A stretch of DNA of 64,000 bases from Prinia subflava (taxonomy: Eukaryota > Chordata > Aves > Passeriformes > Cisticolidae). Under the pieces are notes generated by a model. It did not search any database, was not told the origin of the DNA, and was given only the letters and a program-made list of their open reading frames with translations. Shown here one piece after another: positions 63,694-64,000 of this stretch (its first letter is position 1; every line of letters starts with the position of its first letter). The stretch lies in NCBI RefSeq assembly GCF_021018805.1, contig NC_086247.1, positions 93,666,140-93,730,139 on the forward strand, given 5' to 3'. Both the position numbers and the translations under genes were made by a program.

Positions 63694-63895
63694 ATGCTGC
63701 GCGGGGTCGCGTTGCTGCCCCGCGCCCTGGGCGCTGGCGGCTGCTGCTGCTGCTGCGCGGCCCGCGGCTGGGCGGGCGCGGCGGGCGGCGGCTCCGGCCC
63801 GCGGGCCGCCCCGGGGCTGCCGCCGGGCCGCGCCTGGGACCGGCCCGCGGCCGTGGCGGCGGTGCCGCCGGGCGCCCGCGGGCTGCGCTGGGCCG
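63694..63895 (+). CDS. MRS2: MRS2 exon 1: mitochondrial presequence (rest beyond window)
   Basis: MRS2 is the CorA-type Mg2+ channel of the mitochondrial inner membrane. This exon encodes 67 codons plus one base, starting MLRGVALLPRALGAGG and ending GLRWA before donor G|GTGAGC at 63896. The N-terminus is rich in Arg, Ala and Leu with no acidic residue for about 45 positions, as expected of a matrix-targeting presequence. The end lines up with human (RLRVAG) at the same phase-1 boundary. The gene lies divergent to DCDC2, as in mammals. The start context is weak (T at -3). Presequences are poorly conserved, so the call rests on synteny, the presequence character, the CpG island and the exon-end match. 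Confidence 0.78.
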
Positions 63896-64000
63896 GTGAG
63901 CCGCGCGGCCGCGCTGCGTCGGGTCGGGCCCGGGACACCCGGGCGGGTGCGCTGGGAGCGGCCGGGCCGGGTCGGGCCGGGCGGTGTCGGGTTCTTGGGG
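63896..64000 (+). other. MRS2 intron 1 (start), GC-rich with G-quadruplex motif
   Basis: GC-rich sequence after the GTGAGC donor. It contains four GGG runs with two-base loops at 63964-63981. Confidence 0.6.

Noticed and set aside
63462..63938. 158-codon minus-strand frame at the right end
   Set aside because: Pro/Arg/Ala-rich shadow of the MRS2 CpG island on the opposite strand.
1..64000. CRISPR arrays, operons, tRNA or rRNA genes
   Set aside because: None seen; the window is vertebrate nuclear DNA and its tandem repeats are micro- or minisatellites.

Overview
The window looks like nuclear DNA from a bird, most likely a songbird. It is AT-rich, has intron/exon structure, carries several CR1 LINE 3' fragments and ERVL-type LTRs with TGTCTTGG/CCAAGACA-like ends, and has two GC-rich CpG-island promoters. 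It is not microbial: there are no operons, and almost every open reading frame is chance or a shadow of an exon.

Two genes are supported. (1) DCDC2 (doublecortin domain containing 2) fills the minus strand from the start codon at 57103 leftwards past the window edge. Nine coding exons were placed from splice sites, phase and similarity to the vertebrate protein: 56811-57103, 52510-52561, 39999-40075, 39748-39879, 34953-35096, 34076-34130, 32336-32531, 15407-15507 and 3201-3545. They sum to 1395 nt, exactly 465 codons with all phases compatible. They encode two doublecortin domains, a basic Ser/Lys-rich linker and a Glu-rich tail. The last exon was not found and probably lies left of position 1. 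(2) The first coding exon of MRS2 (mitochondrial inner-membrane Mg2+ channel) lies on the plus strand at 63694-63895. DCDC2 and MRS2 are therefore divergent neighbours about 6.6 kb apart, the same arrangement as in mammals.

Layout: 1-3200, DCDC2 intron 9 (partial); 3201-57103, DCDC2 exons and introns; 57104-58260, GC-rich DCDC2 5' flank with a 48/38-bp minisatellite; 58261-63480, intergenic DNA without a recognisable gene; 63480-64000, MRS2 CpG island, exon 1 and start of intron 1. Introns 8, 7, 6 and 4 hold CR1 fragments. Intron 7 holds four LTRs and a broken endogenous retrovirus body, all on the plus strand, antisense to DCDC2.

Most interesting points: the minisatellite directly upstream of DCDC2, with two unit lengths differing by an internal 10-bp duplication and open in all three minus frames; an antisense frame over DCDC2 exon 1 that corresponds to human KAAG1/RU2AS but has GTG where the human ATG lies; a possible intronic polyadenylation site right after exon 8; and a perfect 11-bp inverted repeat of CCAAT boxes upstream of the DCDC2 island. 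I found no clearly undescribed gene system. Family assignments come from remembered protein sequences and not from a search.
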